From Caulobacteraceae bacterium (GTDB lineage: Bacteria > Pseudomonadota > Alphaproteobacteria > Caulobacterales > Caulobacteraceae): a stretch of 64,000 bases of DNA. The stretch is taken from contig JAUJMO010000001.1 in the NCBI GenBank assembly GCA_030446805.1, forward strand, positions 639,395 through 703,394, read 5' to 3'. A program made the position numbers and the translations under genes. How positions within the stretch are numbered: the first letter of the stretch is position 1; the number at the start of each line of letters is the position of its first letter. Below the pieces are notes generated by a model. It saw nothing but the letters and a program-made list of their open reading frames with translations. It ran no database searches and had not been told where the DNA came from. Below, piece by piece: positions 63,809 to 64,000 of this stretch.

Positions 63809-64000
63809 TCAGGCTCCCTGCTTCTCACCCGTCGCCTTTTCGACGGCCAAGCCGGCGGTGAACCCGTGAACGATCGTGGAGACCAGGATGGTGAAGGCGA
63901 TGATGGCCCAGAGCTGGGCTTCATTGGTCAAATCCAAATGGCTGCCCGCATAAGCTAGGTAATAGATCGACCCCACGCCGCGCACGCCGTAGGCGGCGAC
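63809..64000 (-). CDS. cation/proton antiporter, C-terminal end (cut by window edge)
   Basis: The last 63 residues, read from the window edge: VAAYGVRGVGSIYYLAYAGS, a hydrophilic link, then LWAIIAFTILVSTIVHGFTA and a short charged tail (EKATGEKQGA). The GVRGxGSxYYLxYA and ILxSxxxHGxTAG motifs are the last two helices of CPA1-type Na+/H+ or K+/H+ antiporters. The rest lies beyond position 64000, so subtype cannot be given. Confidence 0.75.
   Translation of the reverse strand, partial: VAAYGVRGVGSIYYLAYAGSHLDLTNEAQLWAIIAFTILVSTIVHGFTAGLAVEKATGEKQGA

Overview
The window reads as chromosomal DNA of a high-GC alphaproteobacterium, most likely Caulobacterales (Caulobacter/Phenylobacterium-like). 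The grounds are the protein signatures, the NepR/EcfG general stress response with GGAAC-N16/17-CGTT promoters, the eukaryotic-type NADP isocitrate dehydrogenase, the type II DAHP synthase, and the abundance of TonB receptors and exported peptidases. No plasmid or phage backbone, rRNA operon or CRISPR array is visible.

Layout. (1) 0.1-18 kb is a core block: rpsD, a pair of exported ferritin-like proteins, a TrmJ-type RNA methyltransferase with an SDR, icd, a DUF72 protein, alaS, chorismate mutase, type II DAHP synthase, and a tightly overlapped set glmU-rpiA-gor-O-antigen-ligase-like gene, followed by tRNA-Val(CAC). (2) 18-22.8 kb holds a large secreted subtilase, a response regulator, a broken HTH-type regulator, a flavin reductase and folE. 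(3) 22.8-29.5 kb is a stress-protection region: a DUF883-like membrane protein, a KGG-repeat protein, a PRC-barrel protein, a Gly/Gln/Tyr-rich low-complexity protein, a fused EgtB-EgtD ergothioneine enzyme, the ECF sigma factor EcfG and, too small to be obvious, its NepR-type anti-sigma factor. Several of these genes carry EcfG-type promoters, including a palindromic one that could fire both ways. (4) After tRNA-Ser(GCT), 29.8-53.3 kb is an accessory region dominated by exported peptide/amide hydrolases: TonB receptor, gamma-glutamyltransferase, amidohydrolase, penicillin-acylase-type hydrolase, two DUF885 proteins, M20 peptidase and N-acyl-D-amino-acid deacylase. It is littered with decayed IS3 and IS6 pieces, gene remnants and at least two families of short interspersed repeats. 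(5) 53.5-56.2 kb has two well-bounded but frameshifted insertion sequences, an IS1182-type element with a 4-bp target duplication and an IS630-type element inserted exactly in the stop codon of the next gene. (6) 56.2-64 kb contains a three-gene set (phosphatidylserine-decarboxylase-like, amidinotransferase-like, ABC exporter), an acyltransferase-like membrane protein bracketed by palindromic repeats, an S9 peptidase and the end of a cation/proton antiporter.

How the genes work together: the stress block looks like one regulon (EcfG released from NepR) that makes envelope, DNA or protein protectants. The hydrolase region looks like a scavenging island that imports and dismantles peptides, gamma-glutamyl and D-amino-acid conjugates. 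The exporter cassette may make and export, or modify, a small amine or lipid-derived molecule; that last idea is inference.
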